Source: JBDNIO01 sp041688215 (GTDB lineage Bacteria; Pseudomonadota; Gammaproteobacteria; Nevskiales; Salinisphaeraceae). Taken from it: DNA of 6,892 nucleotides. Below are positions 5,207 through 6,892 of the stretch, one piece after another. Under the pieces are notes generated by a model. It made no database searches and was not told the DNA's origin. It worked only from the letters and a program-made list of their open reading frames with translations. The stretch covers positions 1 to 6,892 of the forward strand of contig JBDNIO010000238.1 of assembly GCA_041688215.1 (NCBI GenBank). The letters run 5' to 3'. Every line of letters begins with the position of its first letter. The stretch's first letter is position 1. Made by a program: the position numbers and the translations under genes.

Positions 5207-6744
5207 TATTTGATGCCACCCGGCGGTACGACGGAACGAAAACGGCGAAGTTCCGACAGACGGTAGCCCGTATAACGGCCCATGAGCAGGGTAATGGCCA
5301 GCAGCACCAGAAGAAGTTCCGGGAATACGAATACCAGGTAGCCGATCCATTCGTTGTTCATCACCACATAGCCCAGGCTGGCTACGAACAGGCTGCCCAG
5401 GCCGGCGGTAAGGGCCTCGCGCGCACCCGACTCATCCCAGGTGAGCGACATGCGCTCGATGGTCATGGCCAGAATTACCATGGGGAACAGGGCGATGGAA
5501 AGGCCATTCTGGAAGCCCAGTTTCAGGCTGAGAACGGAAACTCCGGCCATGAGCAAAATCACGATAATCAGCACCGAGGCCAGCCGTGGGACGAGCAATA
5601 ATTTAAGTCGTTCCAGATAAAACCGGAGTAACACACCAATCGCCACCAGGGTGGAGAACAGGATGATGCCCCACAATAGCTTGGTTTCGCGAAAAGCCAG
5701 CGCGATCAGAATGGGCATGAAGGTGCCGAAGGTTTTGAGGCCGACAAAGTTGCGCAACAGCACCACCACGAATGCGCCAATGGGCACGGTAAGCAGGATG
5801 CGATAGACGTTTTGGGTGGCAATGGGTAACGAGAATAACGAGAATTCCAGAACGCTGGAATCGATCAGGCGGGCGCGTTGCTGGGCAACACTGAGTATCT
5901 CGCGTGAGCTACGCGCAATGGAGAATTTAACTTCCGCCGGATTGGCGCCTTTTACGCTGACCAGCGGCTTGTCGCCGACCTGCCAGACAAGTATGTCTTT
6001 AGGAATGCCACGCGCCCCGGTTTTGGGGTTAAAAGCAATCCATTCCTTGTCGTCGTAGACCTCAATCCACGGCATGAGACCGCCCTCACGCAGGCGGTCC
6101 TCCATTCTCAGAACATAAATAATACGCGTGGGGATGCGCGCGCCGGCCAGAATGTGGCGAATCTCGCGCACGCGTTCGAGCTCATCCGTGGATGCTTCGC
6201 GCAGCAGGTTGACGTCTTCATCCGGGGTCGGGTCGTTAAATCGTTGCAACAACTCGCGCGTAAAGGAGGAAATATCCGCCGACTCCGAACGCACGTCCGC
6301 CAGCAGTGAAAACACAGCGGAACGCTCGGGTTCAGGGTAATCCGGCACCGCTGGGTAATCCGGTTTGGGGGTCGTGCGTTTGCGGTTTTCCTCGCGGTCT
6401 TCGGTGACAACGATGCGGTAATACAGCGTTTGCCTGCCACGCACCTCGCGGGCGGCCCACAGCGCACGGTTGTTCTGGTCTTCCTTCTCTGTGGCCAAGC
6501 CGAAGCTGGAGGAAATGTAGTCTTCATCCAGCACCGAAAAACCCGGGGGTTGCGAAGGTGTGGTCAGTTCCACCTTGGCGGAGCGCCCGCGGCCGTTGAA
6601 GGTCAGGGTGGCTTCAGCCGTCCATACCTCGGTTTGTTCGGTGGGGCTCAGCGGCAGGCCCAGGCGGTTTACCTTATAGGCGCAGAGGCTGGCGCCGACA
6701 ATCGTGAGCGCCAGCGCCAGTACATAAAGGTGCAGGTTTTTCAC
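5206..6744 (-). CDS. Inactive transglutaminase-like domain fused to seven transmembrane helices
   Basis: A 512-residue membrane protein. An N-terminal hydrophobic helix (about 6-23) is followed by a soluble, probably periplasmic segment (about 25-310) with a transglutaminase-like core at about 140-260, then seven hydrophobic stretches at roughly 315-331, 334-350, 355-374, 388-408, 411-427, 445-462 and 466-488. This matches the family named inactive transglutaminase fused to 7 transmembrane helices. By eye, the positions that should carry the catalytic Cys, His and Asp hold about E188, M224 (in MPWIEV) and N239 (in FNPKTG), so the domain probably binds rather than cleaves or crosslinks. The GTG start overlaps the stop of the protease gene by four bases (GTGA), and its stop overlaps the ligase start by one base, so all three are very likely one transcript. 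A sensor or scaffold role is inference. Confidence 0.9.
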   Translation of the reverse strand: MKNLHLYVLALALTIVGASLCAYKVNRLGLPLSPTEQTEVWTAEATLTFNGRGRSAKVELTTPSQPPGFSVLDEDYISSSFGLATEKEDQNNRALWAAREVRGRQTLYYRIVVTEDREENRKRTTPKPDYPAVPDYPEPERSAVFSLLADVRSESADISSFTRELLQRFNDPTPDEDVNLLREASTDELERVREIRHILAGARIPTRIIYVLRMEDRLREGGLMPWIEVYDDKEWIAFNPKTGARGIPKDILVWQVGDKPLVSVKGANPAEVKFSIARSSREILSVAQQRARLIDSSVLEFSLFSLPIATQNVYRILLTVPIGAFVVVLLRNFVGLKTFGTFMPILIALAFRETKLLWGIILFSTLVAIGVLLRFYLERLKLLLVPRLASVLIIVILLMAGVSVLSLKLGFQNGLSIALFPMVILAMTIERMSLTWDESGAREALTAGLGSLFVASLGYVVMNNEWIGYLVFVFPELLLVLLAITLLMGRYTGYRLSELRRFRSVVPPGGIK

Positions 6745-6892
6745 AGCCCGGCCTTGCTTTTTTCCTCGAGCTCTTCGTGGTCAAGCAACTCGCTGTCCTC
6801 ATCGCAGGTCGGGTTCATGGTGAAGGTGCGGGATACGTCGATATAGCCGAGATGCTCTATCGTACGGCGGCCGATAAGCAGGGGATAGTTGA
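6741..6892 (-). CDS. RimK-associated retropepsin-like peptidase ('ATP-dependent zinc protease'), C-terminal part
   Basis: Only the last 49 residues lie in the window; the gene continues beyond the right edge. The readable end contains NYPLLIGRRTIEHLGYIDVS followed by RTFT, which matches the C-terminal core of the family long called ATP-dependent zinc protease and now regarded as retropepsin-like aspartic peptidases linked to RimK-type ligases. The catalytic DTGA-type motif would lie upstream, out of view, so activity cannot be judged. After the core comes a tail of about 21 residues with many acidic residues (CDEDSELLDHEELEE). Its TGA overlaps the GTG of the transglutaminase-like gene. The identification also leans on the neighbours, which usually accompany this family. 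Confidence 0.8.
   Translation of the reverse strand, partial: NYPLLIGRRTIEHLGYIDVSRTFTMNPTCDEDSELLDHEELEEKSKAGL

Noticed and set aside
5207..5350. Upstream extension of the ligase gene to an ATG at 5350
   Set aside because: It would overlap the transmembrane end of the preceding gene by 145 bases. The added 48 residues look like an out-of-frame reading, whereas the GTG at 5206 fits the stop-start overlap.

Overview
The window looks like a chromosomal segment of a gammaproteobacterium of moderately high GC. The strongest clue is the plus-strand order DUF971 protein - ubiE - ubiJ - ubiB, an arrangement typical of Gammaproteobacteria. UbiJ in particular belongs to the proteobacterial ubiquinone pathway. 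I cannot name the genus.

Layout. Positions 1-412 have no convincing gene and hold a cluster of palindromic, dispersed-type repeats. Positions 413-2234 carry a small DUF971 protein, then ubiE and ubiJ, which overlap by four bases. A 271-base gap (2235-2505) holds a large imperfect hairpin and separates ubiJ from ubiB (2506-4125). A perfect 15-bp hairpin at 4136-4168 sits between the convergent halves. The minus strand (4175-6892) carries three tightly overlapping genes, in transcription order: the C-terminal end of a RimK-associated retropepsin-like protease ('ATP-dependent zinc protease' in many annotations), a membrane protein made of an inactive transglutaminase-like domain and seven C-terminal helices, and a RimK-like ATP-grasp ligase.

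How the genes work together. UbiE, UbiJ and UbiB act in aerobic ubiquinone synthesis: UbiE is the C-methyltransferase, UbiJ the lipid-binding SCP2-type accessory factor, and UbiB the atypical kinase/ATPase-like membrane protein. The minus-strand cassette is a conserved but poorly characterised trio. Its composition (a ligase that would form amide bonds, a peptidase, and a membrane sensor or scaffold with a dead transglutaminase fold) suggests addition and removal of amino acids on a peptide or protein. That role is inference.

The least expected observations are two copies of a 33-nt hairpin with the same 15-3-15 geometry, each just after a stop codon (DUF971 and ubiB); the loss by eye of all three transglutaminase catalytic residues; and the chain of GTG-start overlaps in the minus-strand cassette.
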